From Acidobacteriota bacterium (GTDB lineage Bacteria; Acidobacteriota; Terriglobia; 2-12-FULL-54-10), in contig JACPPJ010000019.1 of NCBI GenBank assembly GCA_016191085.1, forward strand, positions 1-42,258: 42,258 bases of DNA, in the 5' to 3' direction. The position numbers were made by a program, and so were the translations under genes. Shown here one piece after another: positions 1 to 9,690 of the stretch (position 1 is its first letter; every line of letters begins with the position of its first letter). The notes beneath the pieces are model-generated. The model saw only the letters and a list, made by a program, of their open reading frames with translations. It did no database searches and was not told the DNA's origin.

Positions 1-48
1 GCCGCCCACAATCTGGTGCCGATGGTGAAGTTGATTCCTGCGCAGTAA
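1..48 (+). CDS. C-terminal end of an unidentified gene
   Basis: The window opens inside a possible reading frame. The first 15 codons read AAHNLVPMVKLIPAQ and end at TAA (46-48). The fragment is too short to assign to a family. It runs in the same direction as priA, about 410 bases away, and is followed by a GC-rich hairpin and a palindromic repeat, as expected after a gene end. Confidence 0.4.
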   Translation, partial: AAHNLVPMVKLIPAQ

Positions 49-64
49 GCGCAGGGAGTAGTGT

Positions 65-95
65 CTCTGCACCAAGGCAATAGGCCCGTGCAGAG
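65..95 (+). terminator. Hairpin after the edge gene, possible weak terminator
   Basis: CTCTGCAC (65-72) pairs perfectly with GTGCAGAG (88-95) across a 15-base loop, 17 bases after the TAA of the edge gene. No T-tract follows, so this is at best a Rho-dependent or processing hairpin. Confidence 0.3.
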
Positions 96-169
96 GCGGA
101 AATCCTATCAGAGCTGTGGCGAAAACCCGAAAAAAGTGACAGAAACAATCTACCGCCAACGCAAGCGAA

Positions 170-309
170 TTTTTCAGCAGCCGGTTTAGCCGTGCCGGCA
201 GCGTGGTGAATGATATTGGGCTTTAGCCCCTGAGGTGCCTCGTCCCTCAGCGGCTAAAGCCGGGGTGCTTGCTCTGCTTGCGGCACGGCTGAACAGGCTG
301 CTGAAAAAA
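170..309. repeat. Nested palindromic intergenic repeat, about 140 bp
   Basis: The outer arms are 170-197 and 281-309, each carrying TTTTTCAGCAGCC followed by a version of AGCCGTGCCG in inverted orientation. An inner pair, 218-235 and 245-262, carries GGCTTTAGCC-CTGAGG and its complement. The whole can fold into a long two-part hairpin. It has no coding capacity, and the short frames across it are by-products of the palindrome. It resembles a REP/MITE-type element. A third partial copy of the outer arm lies at 407-435. Confidence 0.75.
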
Positions 310-406
310 GAATCAAAAGAGTAAAACATGCATTTTGGCAAACGAGAATTCAACATGTTATAAGCCAAGTTCGAGACAAAAACGCCTGAATGTTACTACT
401 TAGGTT

Positions 407-435
407 CTTTTTTCAGCAGCCTGTGAAACCGTGCC
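407..435 (+). repeat. Solo copy of the outer arm of the 170-309 repeat
   Basis: CTTTTTTCAGCAGCCTGT followed by a degenerate copy of the rest of the arm ends 25 bases before the chosen priA ATG. It contains the GTG at 431 that would otherwise be a longer priA start, one reason to prefer the ATG at 461. Confidence 0.6.
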
Positions 436-460
436 CTTACGAACACCCGAACAAATCCCG

Positions 461-2662
<2,202 letters not shown>

Positions 2663-2673
2663 TGTACAGCAGA

Positions 2674-2763
2674 GGTAGCCACAGCGAGCGTCTTTCTCGC
2701 CGTGGGTTTGTCGTTCGCGCGCATTCAAAAGCCCACGAGGAAAAAACGTTCGCCGTGGCTACC
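2674..2763. repeat. 90-bp inverted-repeat element (MITE-like), copy 1
   Basis: The termini GGTAGCCACAGCGAGCG (2674-2690) and CGTTCGCCGTGGCTACC (2747-2763) are near-perfect inverted repeats. A second inner pair (CTCGCCGTGGGTTT and AAAGCCCACGAG) flanks the centre. It lies 11 bases after the priA stop. A diverged second copy is at 31718-31809. There is no coding content. Confidence 0.7.
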
Positions 2764-2804
2764 AAAAAACAAACGCCCGCGCTCCTCTTTCGAGAAGCGC
2801 GGGC
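2762..2804 (-). terminator. Intrinsic terminator of the TIGR03437 gene
   Basis: Read on the minus strand, GCCCGCGCT (complement of 2796-2804) pairs with AGCGCGGGC (complement of 2775-2783) in a 9-bp stem. It is followed by a T-rich run, GTTTGTTTTTTGGT (2774 to 2761). It sits 24 bases beyond the stop at 2828, correctly placed for a factor-independent terminator. Confidence 0.7.
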
Positions 2805-2827
2805 TGGGAGGACGAACGACCCCAGGG

Positions 2828-5059
2828 TTAACGGATCGACACCGTCGCTTCGCCGGTGGCCGCCGTTCCGTCGACCGAGAGCACGACCAACGCGTCCCCG
2901 GCTGATAATCCCGCCGGAACTCGCACGTTGATCTGGTATAGGCCGACGAAGCCCGGAGCCAGACCCGCGAACTCCACCGGCGCGTTCTGACCGCCGATGG
3001 TTACGGTGACGTTTCCGCTGACGTTTGCCACACCGGACGTGGCCGTGCCGCTATCTACGGCAGGCAGCACTGCGCCGAGGCCAGTGGCGTACAGCAGGAT
3101 CACCTCGCCGGCCGTTGCAGGACTGCTCGCCGAGATTGGAGCGAAGTCGCTTCCACGCAGGAACGCTCCGGCTCCGGTGCCAATGTTAGAGACCGTGAAG
3201 AGCGCCGGCGCGACGCCGATCTCAACGGTCTCAGGTTGGCTGAGCACGCCATTGTTGTTGATGACGATGTCGGCGGCCGACTGGCCCTGCAGCTCGAATG
3301 GCAACTGCAGGTTGATCTGGCCCTGGGCGGCAAAGGAACCCAGCAAGGGAGCCGGAATGCCGCCAATCGTGACCCGGACGCCACCAAGACTGGTGCTCAA
3401 TGGCACAGTGCGGGCTGCGCCTCCTTCTCCCGCCAGGTTCATTCCGAAGAGCGACGCGAGCGAGCCCGGAGCCAGCGGCACCGGACCCTGAGCCATGCTG
3501 GCCGCGCTAACCGCGCCGTTCTGGAAGATGATCGTCGGCTGATCGGAAGACGCCTCCATATCACCGGAGACACCGAAGCCCGGCGATGATTGCGTGGCGA
3601 ATTCCGCCGTGCCCGTCAGCGTCAGCGGCCCGCTGGACAAGGCGCGGAACACACTCTGGTACTCGCCGCCTCCAATGTCTTCGAGCGTCATGTCCGGCTC
3701 GGAGTTTGATGACGTGATCCTCACAGTGGCCCCTTCGACCGGAGCGCCCTGAGAATCGAGCACAATTACACTCACCAGCGGAGGCGCGGCAAAATCGGCG
3801 ATGAAGCCGTCCGAAGGACTGGTGAACAAAGCCACCAGGTTGCCGGGCGCGACCGCGGCGCCGCCGTCATCCGACACAAGAGCCGTCCTGGTCGCAGTGA
3901 CAGTGACCGCCGACATGACGAACACCACGTTCAGATGGACCGCGGGCGCGCCGCTGGCGGGATCGGGAGTAAACACTACTGTCCCGGAATAGGTCCCAGC
4001 CACAAGGCCCGCAATGTTAACAGAGACGTTCACCTTGGAAGTAGAAGCGGTCGTGGTGGTTCCCGACGTCGGAGAGACGCTGAGCCAGGTTCCGCCGGCA
4101 GGACTCGCGACTGTCGTCGTGGCATTCCAGGCCAGACTCGCCGCGCCCTCGGGCTGCAGCTCGACCTGCTTCGCTGAAGGACCGGAGCCGCCGACTGTAG
4201 CGTTGAAAGCCAGGCCGCCGGGCTCGAGTTCCAGATGTGGTTTGTCGTCCTGACTCTTTACACGCAGGCCCACGAGGATCGTGCTCAGTTGCTTGGCTGC
4301 GCCGGGAGTCTTCACCTCAATGGCCCCGGTGTATAAGCCTGGAGCGAGGCTCGTGGCGTTCGCTGCATCCACGCTCGCCGTGATCGAGCCGGGCACGGCT
4401 CCGGAAGCCGGCGTGATCTTCAGCCAATTACCGCCTTTCGCCGTCGTGGCCGTAGCGGTGAAATTCAAACCTGTGGAGGTCGTATTGATTCTGATCGTGC
4501 GCGTTGCCGGCGACACGACTCCGGTAGCGCCTGTCGTTGCCGTGAAGCGTAACTGTTTCGGAGACACCATCGCGTTCGTGGTTCCGGAACCTAGAATGCG
4601 CAGGAACACAAGGACGTTAGTCGTGTCCAAGCCGGACTTGACAATCACTTTGCCGGAGTATGTTCCAGCAGCGAGGCCCGTGGGATTCGCGGTTACAGTG
4701 ATTTTGTCTGGCGTTTTGCCGGAAGTCGGGCTGATGGTAAGCCAATTCCCTCCCGTGGGTTTGTCAATGTTCACGGAGGCTGTCCACTGTGTTACTGGAG
4801 CACCGCCCGGGCCGCCACCCCCAGGACCGCGATTTTCGCCGCGTCCGGCGCTGCGTACTTCGAGCATTCTAGGCTGAAGCGGCCGCCTGGCGTTCGGCTC
4901 GATGTTAAAGTTCAGAGCCTGTGGAACAACGACCAATCTCGAGCTCTGAGCGGTATCCACGCTCAGCCGCACGCGTGTCGTCGCAGTGTTGCTGCCGCTG
5001 GTGACGCTGATTTGTCCCTCATACTGTCCGACGTTCAGTCCGGTGGGATCTACCTGCAC
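2828..5059 (-). CDS. Secreted BACON-repeat/TIGR03437 protein, C-terminal fragment
   Basis: This fragment continues the gene that begins at 5580 but lies in a different frame. It contains the tail of one BACON/Ig-like repeat, then three full ones, each with the signature GG-x-WL-x-(I/V)-(S/T)-P-x-SG followed by AGTYSG-type strands. An Ig-like segment follows, then about 210 C-terminal residues typical of TIGR03437 (LAPGSLASLFGMNLA near its start, LLYATGLGAV, and NVRVPAGL near its end). TIGR03437 is abundant in Solibacter and usually ends large secreted proteins of unknown role. The first ATG in this frame is internal to a repeat and has no signal peptide, so on its own this fragment would be cytoplasmic. 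Either the gene is broken or the window has a sequence error near 5105-5125. An intrinsic terminator follows at 2762-2804. Confidence 0.75.
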   Translation of the reverse strand: MQVDPTGLNVGQYEGQISVTSGSNTATTRVRLSVDTAQSSRLVVVPQALNFNIEPNARRPLQPRMLEVRSAGRGENRGPGGGGPGGAPVTQWTASVNIDKPTGGNWLTISPTSGKTPDKITVTANPTGLAAGTYSGKVIVKSGLDTTNVLVFLRILGSGTTNAMVSPKQLRFTATTGATGVVSPATRTIRINTTSTGLNFTATATTAKGGNWLKITPASGAVPGSITASVDAANATSLAPGLYTGAIEVKTPGAAKQLSTILVGLRVKSQDDKPHLELEPGGLAFNATVGGSGPSAKQVELQPEGAASLAWNATTTVASPAGGTWLSVSPTSGTTTTASTSKVNVSVNIAGLVAGTYSGTVVFTPDPASGAPAVHLNVVFVMSAVTVTATRTALVSDDGGAAVAPGNLVALFTSPSDGFIADFAAPPLVSVIVLDSQGAPVEGATVRITSSNSEPDMTLEDIGGGEYQSVFRALSSGPLTLTGTAEFATQSSPGFGVSGDMEASSDQPTIIFQNGAVSAASMAQGPVPLAPGSLASLFGMNLAGEGGAARTVPLSTSLGGVRVTIGGIPAPLLGSFAAQGQINLQLPFELQGQSAADIVINNNGVLSQPETVEIGVAPALFTVSNIGTGAGAFLRGSDFAPISASSPATAGEVILLYATGLGAVLPAVDSGTATSGVANVSGNVTVTIGGQNAPVEFAGLAPGFVGLYQINVRVPAGLSAGDALVVLSVDGTAATGEATVSIR

Positions 5060-5100
5060 CTTGAGGACGGCCTTGCCATTGCCGGATGCAGGAGATACGT

Positions 5101-5580
5101 TCAGCCACTTGCCGCGCCGCCTTGCGCAGTACGGAATTCCAGATCACCGGGTCGCAGCATCGGAACCGATGGCGGCGACAAGAGAGAATTTCCCGCCGCT
5201 ATGGTCATGGGCGTGATCTGGAGCTGGACCTTAACTGTTGCGGACCTGAATCCCGTGGCGCTGATATTGATGTTGCCGGAGTATTCACCGGGAGCGAGGC
5301 CGGTGGTGTTCGGCGTCACGATAATAGTAGTGGCGCCGCTGGCATTTGCGGGAGATATGCTGAGCCAGTTACCGGTTGACGTTGCTGTTGCTGTGAAGGA
5401 GCCAAGGGTTGCTCCCTTGCCGCTAAGGCTGAAGTTTTGGGGAGCGGGAGCTGTGGACGTCAATTGCCGGAAGAACAGCGAATCCGGCGTGGCGACCAGA
5501 GTCGCATCGTCAGCCGCCGCAAACGCGGCGAAGCAAAGAAGCGTGATGAACGCACACACCAACCGCCGTCTGAACAACAT
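5101..5580 (-). CDS. Secreted BACON-repeat/TIGR03437 protein, N-terminal fragment
   Basis: The ATG at 5580 has an AGGAGG Shine-Dalgarno six bases upstream (complement of 5587-5592), which fixes the start and makes the upstream in-frame ATGs unlikely. A Sec signal peptide follows: arginine-rich start, hydrophobic core CAFITLLCFAAFAA, and likely cleavage before DDATL. One complete BACON-like repeat comes next (GNWLSISPANASG, then GEYSGNI). The second repeat starts (RPGDLEFRTAQGG) and then hits TGA at 5101-5103. The other frame resumes at once with GKWLNVSPASG, the middle of a BACON repeat. About 30 residues normally found between these two motifs are absent, so an out-of-frame deletion of roughly 100 bases is the simplest explanation. 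Confidence 0.7.
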   Translation of the reverse strand: MLFRRRLVCAFITLLCFAAFAAADDATLVATPDSLFFRQLTSTAPAPQNFSLSGKGATLGSFTATATSTGNWLSISPANASGATTIIVTPNTTGLAPGEYSGNINISATGFRSATVKVQLQITPMTIAAGNSLLSPPSVPMLRPGDLEFRTAQGGAASG

Positions 5581-5592
5581 GAGAATCCTCCT

Positions 5593-6069
5593 GTGCATAG
5601 CGCACGTCCGCGTCTGGGGAGAAATAAGAAGCGAGCGGCAAATGGTTTGGTGCATGAAAAGCGATTCTAAAAACGAGAAGGACCGATCTTCAAAGTGCAG
5701 CAGTCCCGCACGTATGAATCGTCCGTATCGCGAAACCGTCGCCACATCGCCGGGGATGCGTGAACAATCGACGGCTCGCGGTTTCGCTTTGCAATTGCAC
5801 GTCCAATGAGTAATGGGACCGGCAATAGCATTAACTGGTTTGTTTGCGACTCTGGCGTTGCTAACGGAATAGCACCTCTATGCCTTTCAGGGAGAACTGC
5901 CCTGCGACAATTCGCCCGATCATGCGTCATTCCGCCACATCAGAGAGGCGCTGACGCGGAAAACGACAGCACGCGCCGCGGCTTGCCAGGACGTTACGCA
6001 AATGGGCCTTTCGTACTATTGACTGCACGACGCAGGCGAGGCAATTTAGATTCGTAAAATGAATTTGTA
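5593..6069. other. Gene-free divergent region
   Basis: About 480 bases separate the Shine-Dalgarno of the minus-strand BACON gene from the riboswitch on the plus strand. Short frames on both strands lack family resemblance and ribosome sites. A TTGACT at 6018-6023 could be part of a promoter for the riboswitch transcript, but no convincing -10 follows at 17 bases. Nothing else is recognised. Confidence 0.4.
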
Positions 6070-6152
6070 CTTCTGATCAGAGCAAACCCCGGGTGACCGG
6101 GGGACGCAGAGTCACGGGACTAAAGTTTTTTAGTCAGCCGAGCCGCCAGAAG
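6070..6152 (+). promoter_or_regulatory. GEMM-I cyclic dinucleotide (c-di-GMP-type) riboswitch aptamer
   Basis: The core matches the GEMM-I pattern. AGCAAACC (6080-6087) is followed by a P2 helix CCCCGG/CCGGGG closed by a GUGA (GNRA) tetraloop. GGGACGCAGAG comes next, then CACGGGACUAA, a P3 helix GACUAAA/UUUAGUC, and CAGCCGAGCCGCC. CUUCUG (6070-6075) pairs with CAGAAG (6147-6152) to close P1. The GNRA loop, the GACGCA junction and the ...GUCAGCC strand are hallmarks of the family. The residue just 5' of CAAACC, which I take as position 20 in Vc2 numbering, is G, favouring c-di-GMP over 3',3'-cGAMP; that alignment is from memory. The CAGAAG strand of P1 is also part of the following terminator, so ligand binding should prevent termination. 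Confidence 0.87.
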
Positions 6153-6183
6153 AGAAGCAATTCTTCTGGCGGCTCTTTATTTT
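6140..6183 (+). terminator. Riboswitch-controlled intrinsic terminator
   Basis: GAGCCGCCAGAAGA (6140-6153) pairs perfectly over 14 bp with 6162-6175 around an 8-base loop, and TTTATTTT follows at 6176-6183. The 5' arm overlaps the last 13 bases of the aptamer, including the P1 strand 6147-6152, so aptamer and terminator are mutually exclusive. It lies 30 bases before the start codon at 6213. Confidence 0.88.
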
Positions 6184-6212
6184 GCCGCTGGTCGGAAGAG
6201 CGAGGTCCCAAA

Positions 6213-6851
6213 ATGTCCGAGTCGAGCTTGACTAGTTCAGAGCAAATTCGTCTGAATAGCGGATTGCCAAACCCAGGCATGGTCATCGGCGCGCCCGCAC
6301 CCAGAGAGGTGGTCCGTTGTGCGTCTTGCATGCTGGTGCAGTTCCGTACTCTGTCCGATCTGTGCCGCCGGTGCGACGGCCCTCTGCCAAGGCCGCAAGT
6401 GGAGATAGAGCCAGCCGCTGCCGAACCGCAGCCTCAGCCAACTTTCGGAATTCTGCCCGGAGTCAAGCACATTGAGCCACTGGAAGTTCGCGGCAAGACG
6501 CTGCCGAGCTTCGCGCTTGGCCCCCGGTTGCGCGAATTACGGGAATGCAAGAATCTGACGCAGGCGCAGATCGCGAGGAAGGCGCACGTCCCGCGCACAT
6601 ATGTCTCGCGCATTGAGCATTGCCACTTGTTGCCCGGCTTGGGCGTGGTGGAAAGACTCGCCGAAGCTCTGGAAGTCGAGGTGCTTGAACTCCTCCCGCA
6701 TCCGAATGGAACGTCACAGCCTGCAGTTGCAAACGATCCATATTGGAACGCGCTGGTGCGGTACTTCAGGCTTTTGCAGGACACCCAGAGATCCCAAATT
6801 CTAGCGAGAGTTCGTTTGATGATCCGCTCACCGAACAGCTCCGCAGCCTAG
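6213..6851 (+). CDS. Zinc-ribbon/XRE-family transcriptional regulator
   Basis: This 212-residue protein has a small N-terminal zinc ribbon (CASC at 36-39 and CRRC at 51-54), a proline/glutamate-rich linker, and one XRE/Cro-type helix-turn-helix at about 103-161 (LRELRECKNLTQAQIARKAH, then TYVSRIE). A C-terminal tail of about 50 residues follows. The ATG at 6213 is chosen because GAGG lies seven bases upstream and because any earlier start would fall inside the riboswitch/terminator. It is the only gene directly behind the riboswitch, so its level is probably set by a cyclic dinucleotide. No target operon can be named from the sequence. The zinc ribbon could bind DNA or a partner protein. Confidence 0.85.
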   Translation: MSESSLTSSEQIRLNSGLPNPGMVIGAPAPREVVRCASCMLVQFRTLSDLCRRCDGPLPRPQVEIEPAAAEPQPQPTFGILPGVKHIEPLEVRGKTLPSFALGPRLRELRECKNLTQAQIARKAHVPRTYVSRIEHCHLLPGLGVVERLAEALEVEVLELLPHPNGTSQPAVANDPYWNALVRYFRLLQDTQRSQILARVRLMIRSPNSSAA

Positions 6852-6879
6852 AGCAGCCAAGAGCCAGCAGCGAACAGCC
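6852..6879. repeat. Degenerate heptanucleotide array (AGCAGCC family)
   Basis: Four consecutive 7-base units, AGCAGCC, AAGAGCC, AGCAGCG and AACAGCC, start directly after the stop of the XRE gene. One of five arrays in this window built on different 7-base words. Confidence 0.55.
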
Positions 6880-7061
6880 ACGGTTATTGGGTTTTGGTTT
6901 TCTGGGGTGACGACGCAACACTACCGTTCCCGCGACGACCAACGACCCGACTAGCACCATCATTACCAGCCGTCGTTGAGCCGGTGTCAGTTTGGAGTTT
7001 CCCACGGTCGAATTTATTAGTCCAATGGAGGCCGTCGCGGCGGACTCGCACCGAGTCTTGC

Positions 7062-7838
7062 TTACGACCAGGCGAGGATGGTTGCGCCGCTGGCGGTGCT
7101 TTCCTCGGCATCTTGTCTCTTCTTTAGTGACCCAGCGACCAAATTAGTCGCGATCAGCAGTGACTCGAACGTGCCGGCGTCGGTCCACCAACCATCCAGG
7201 ACACTGTAGGAAAGCTTGCCTTCGGCCAGATAGCTGTTGTTGAGATCCGTTATCTCAAGCTCGCCGCGGTTGGAGGGACGCAATGTTGTGATGCGCTCGA
7301 AAACGGTACTGTCGTAAAAATAGACGCCAATAACCGCGTACGGTGACGCGGGGTTGGCCGGTTTCTCTTCGATTCGTGTGATCTTGCCGTTGTTAAACGC
7401 AGGCACACCGAACCGGCTCGGGTCGGGAACTTCTTTGAGCAGGATGTGGGCTCCGTCAGTTTGTTTGCAAAACTGCTCCACCGCCCCGGCAATACTCTTC
7501 TCTATGATGTTGTCGCCTAGGACTACGCAGATGGGCGACCCGTCTGCAAACGGTTCAGCGAGGCGCAGCGCGTCCGCGATGCCGCCTTCTCCAACCTGGT
7601 ATGCGTAGTTGAGTTGACGCAGACCGAACGCCTCGCCATTTCCAAGCAGGCGCAGGAAATCGCCGGCATTCTGACCTCCGGTCACGAGCAATATCTCGCG
7701 GATCCCCGCCTCGACCAGCGTGCGAATCGGGAAGTAGACCATAGGCTCGTTATATACAGGCAACAGGTGCTTGTTGGTAATCTTGGTCAGCGGAAACATC
7801 CGCGATCCAAGTCCTCCGGCCAGTACAATGCCCTTCAT
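7062..7838 (-). CDS. Sugar-1-phosphate nucleotidyltransferase (RfbA/RmlA-like)
   Basis: The 258-residue enzyme belongs to the NTP-transferase superfamily that couples a sugar 1-phosphate to a nucleoside triphosphate, most often glucose 1-phosphate with dTTP. The N-terminal signature GGLGSRMFPLT (8-18) with K23 (TNKHLLPV) binds the triphosphate. VVLGDNI is the metal-binding segment, and EEKP and the WWTDAGTFESL motif near the C-terminus bind sugar. Family members called RmlA/RfbA are about 290 residues; this is the shorter subgroup, so substrate is not certain. GAGGTGA lies six bases before the ATG. Its product could feed the glycosyltransferases at 16195-19398, but it is not in their operon. 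Confidence 0.85.
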   Translation of the reverse strand: MKGIVLAGGLGSRMFPLTKITNKHLLPVYNEPMVYFPIRTLVEAGIREILLVTGGQNAGDFLRLLGNGEAFGLRQLNYAYQVGEGGIADALRLAEPFADGSPICVVLGDNIIEKSIAGAVEQFCKQTDGAHILLKEVPDPSRFGVPAFNNGKITRIEEKPANPASPYAVIGVYFYDSTVFERITTLRPSNRGELEITDLNNSYLAEGKLSYSVLDGWWTDAGTFESLLIATNLVAGSLKKRQDAEESTASGATILAWS

Positions 7839-7969
7839 GTCTACTCACCTCATATGCATAGTGTGCAGTTGCAAGTGAGATTATACGATTGAAAAACAAT
7901 TATCACCAAGGCTTGTATCAACCCGAACTGTGGCGATTGATTGCAATCCTCACCGCGGTTTCCCCGGAA

Positions 7970-8731
7970 CTACCGTCCAACACTCAGCCGGTATGCCAAC
8001 TGTTCCGGCAGGCCAGCGTTAAGAATCTTCTTCATGGTGGTTTCGACGTCATAACGGACGCGGCCATATTCGACCAGTCCATCAGTGTCATATATAACAA
8101 AAGCGGCGCGAGCATCGTGATCGCGCGGCTGCCCTACGGAGCCGGGGTTGAGGTAATAGGTCTCGTCCGCCTGGATCTCCAGCACGCCGCACTGCTTGAG
8201 GCCCGATACTGGTGTTGTGGAGAAGGGCTTCAGCGGGACATCAATGATCCGGCGGCGGCTTTTGATAAACCCGCCCTGCAGATGCGTATGCCCGAAGAAA
8301 TTGACTCTGTCGCTGAGCAACTCGAAGATATCAGCAGCGGTCCAACCCGCGGTAATGTACTCGTCCTCATCGCGAAGACTCCCATGCACAATCGCGAATA
8401 GCTCGTCCACCTGCTTAGGGCCTGTATCGAGATTCTCCAGATAGGTCTTGTTATCGGGATTAATATGGCACCGCGTCCAATATGCTGCTGTTCGAGCGGC
8501 TTCAGTAAAATCAGCAGCGTCTGTGAGGCCGGCGCAGGCCTTGTCGTGATTACCGCGAACAACCGCAGCCACATTTTGGCGGACCCATTCCACCACTGCA
8601 TCTGGATCTGGCCCGTATCCCACTAGATCACCACAGCAGATGACGCGATCATATGCACCTGCGGCAATCTCCGTGACGGCCTGCAAAGCTTCCCAATTGG
8701 AGTGTATGTCGCTGAGGATTAGATAACGCAT
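7970..8731 (-). CDS. Metallophosphoesterase (YfcE/MJ0936-type)
   Basis: This 253-residue calcineurin-like phosphoesterase has every metal motif in order: DIHSN (8-12), GDLVGYGPDP (34-43), GNHD (60-63), VHGS and GHTH. A family-typical NPGSVGQPRD loop lies near the C-terminus. These proteins are cytosolic phosphodiesterases with two-metal centres; the natural substrate is rarely known and cannot be inferred here. The gene lies between rsmI and the nucleotidyltransferase on the same strand, with gaps of 66 and 131 bases, so it may have its own promoter. Confidence 0.88.
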   Translation of the reverse strand: MRYLILSDIHSNWEALQAVTEIAAGAYDRVICCGDLVGYGPDPDAVVEWVRQNVAAVVRGNHDKACAGLTDAADFTEAARTAAYWTRCHINPDNKTYLENLDTGPKQVDELFAIVHGSLRDEDEYITAGWTAADIFELLSDRVNFFGHTHLQGGFIKSRRRIIDVPLKPFSTTPVSGLKQCGVLEIQADETYYLNPGSVGQPRDHDARAAFVIYDTDGLVEYGRVRYDVETTMKKILNAGLPEQLAYRLSVGR

Positions 8732-8792
8732 AAACCCGGCGAGAGCGGCGGATGAATCCTAAGATTCATGCTGGCAGGATGTCTTCAGCCAT

Positions 8793-8813
8793 ACTCGTCA
8801 CTCGTCACTCGCT
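8793..8813. repeat. Degenerate heptanucleotide array (ACTCGTC family)
   Basis: Three units, ACTCGTC, ACTCGTC and ACTCGCT, overlap the 3' end of rsmI. The array encodes its last codons (SDE) and its stop at 8798-8800. Confidence 0.5.
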
Positions 8814-9682
8814 TCGAATTCGCGGTAGGCCTGGCGTTTTGAGATACGTCTTTCGCGAGCTACTGCCTTCAGCGCTTCCATGCGCGTCAGACTCTGTTGC
8901 TGCATCAATTCGCCAACCCTATCTTTAAGCGGCTGTGAATGCACCGCGTGCGACTGCTCCTCCCCGGCTGCTGCGATCAGCAGCGTGATCTCTCCGGGTA
9001 CTGAAGAGCGTTTTCGCAATTCCTCGAGCACTGCCGAGCACTTTCCGCGTACATACTCCTCATGAATCTTGGTGAGCTCGCGCGCCAGAACGGTTGGGCG
9101 GTCGCCGAGAACATCCAGAATGTCTTCCAGCGACTCGATGATGCGGTGCGGTGATTCGAACAAAACGGAGGTAGACGACGACTCGCGGAGTTGCTCCAGA
9201 AACTTGCGTCGAGCCGTCTTCTTGGCTGGTAGGAAGCCGAAGAACTGGAACGAATCCGTCGGCAGGCCTGAGGCCACCAAGCTCGCGACCAGCGCGGAAG
9301 GGCCCGGCACCGGCGTTACAGTGATGTTGTGTCGGATGCACAGGACGACCAGCCGGTAACCCGGGTCGGAGATCCCCGGCATTCCTGCGTCGGAGACAAG
9401 CGCGATGCGGGCGCCTTCCTCAAGCCTCAGGACCAGCTCCGGCGCACGAGTCATCTCGTTATGCTCGTGGTAACTGGTCGCCGGCGTTTCGATTTGGTAA
9501 TGATTCAACAGCTTCTGCGTCTGGCGGGTGTCTTCGCAGGCGATCACGTCCACCTCGCGCAGTACTCGCAACGCCCGGAGCGTAATGTCTTCAAGATTAC
9601 CGATGGGAGTACCCACCAAGTATAGCGTACCGTTGGTGTGATTCGGTCCGGAATGGCCGTCCGGTCTTCCAGCAGTCTTCAT
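8798..9682 (-). CDS. rsmI: 16S rRNA (cytidine1402-2'-O)-methyltransferase
   Basis: RsmI uses S-adenosylmethionine to methylate the ribose of C1402 in the decoding centre of 16S rRNA. The 294-residue sequence has the tetrapyrrole-methylase fold. Signatures are LYLVGTPIGNLEDITLRAL near residue 21, CEDTRQTQKLLNHY, SDAGMPGISDPGYRLV, PGPSALVASLVASGL and the family-specific FGFLPAKKTARRKFLEQL. The C-terminal domain ends in a short basic helix, and its last residues come from a heptanucleotide repeat. The ATG used here lacks a clear ribosome site; the gene starts 8 bases after the Sel1 gene and is probably translated with it. Confidence 0.93.
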   Translation of the reverse strand: MKTAGRPDGHSGPNHTNGTLYLVGTPIGNLEDITLRALRVLREVDVIACEDTRQTQKLLNHYQIETPATSYHEHNEMTRAPELVLRLEEGARIALVSDAGMPGISDPGYRLVVLCIRHNITVTPVPGPSALVASLVASGLPTDSFQFFGFLPAKKTARRKFLEQLRESSSTSVLFESPHRIIESLEDILDVLGDRPTVLARELTKIHEEYVRGKCSAVLEELRKRSSVPGEITLLIAAAGEEQSHAVHSQPLKDRVGELMQQQSLTRMEALKAVARERRISKRQAYREFEASDE

Positions 9683-9690
9683 GGGTTATT

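Noticed and set aside
186-368. 60-codon minus-strand frame before priA
   Set aside because: Lies entirely in the palindromic repeat; a by-product of its symmetry.
5012-5809. 265-codon plus-strand frame across the BACON gene start
   Set aside because: Overlaps the signal peptide and repeat of the minus-strand gene and has no recognisable domain.
6070-6152. Aptamer specific for 3',3'-cGAMP because of CAGAGC instead of CAGGGC
   Set aside because: The substituted A seems to be one position 5' of the ligand-discriminating base; the base itself reads G. Not claimed without a structural alignment.
6766-7005. 79-codon minus-strand frame with one hydrophobic segment (LVMMVLVGSLVVAGTVVL)
   Set aside because: It looks superficially like a small membrane protein, but it starts at GTG without a ribosome site, and half of it runs antisense through the XRE gene and heptamer array. 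Kept only as a weak possibility.
7889-8401. 170-codon plus-strand frame opposite the metallophosphoesterase gene
   Set aside because: The minus strand has all metallophosphoesterase motifs; the plus frame has none.
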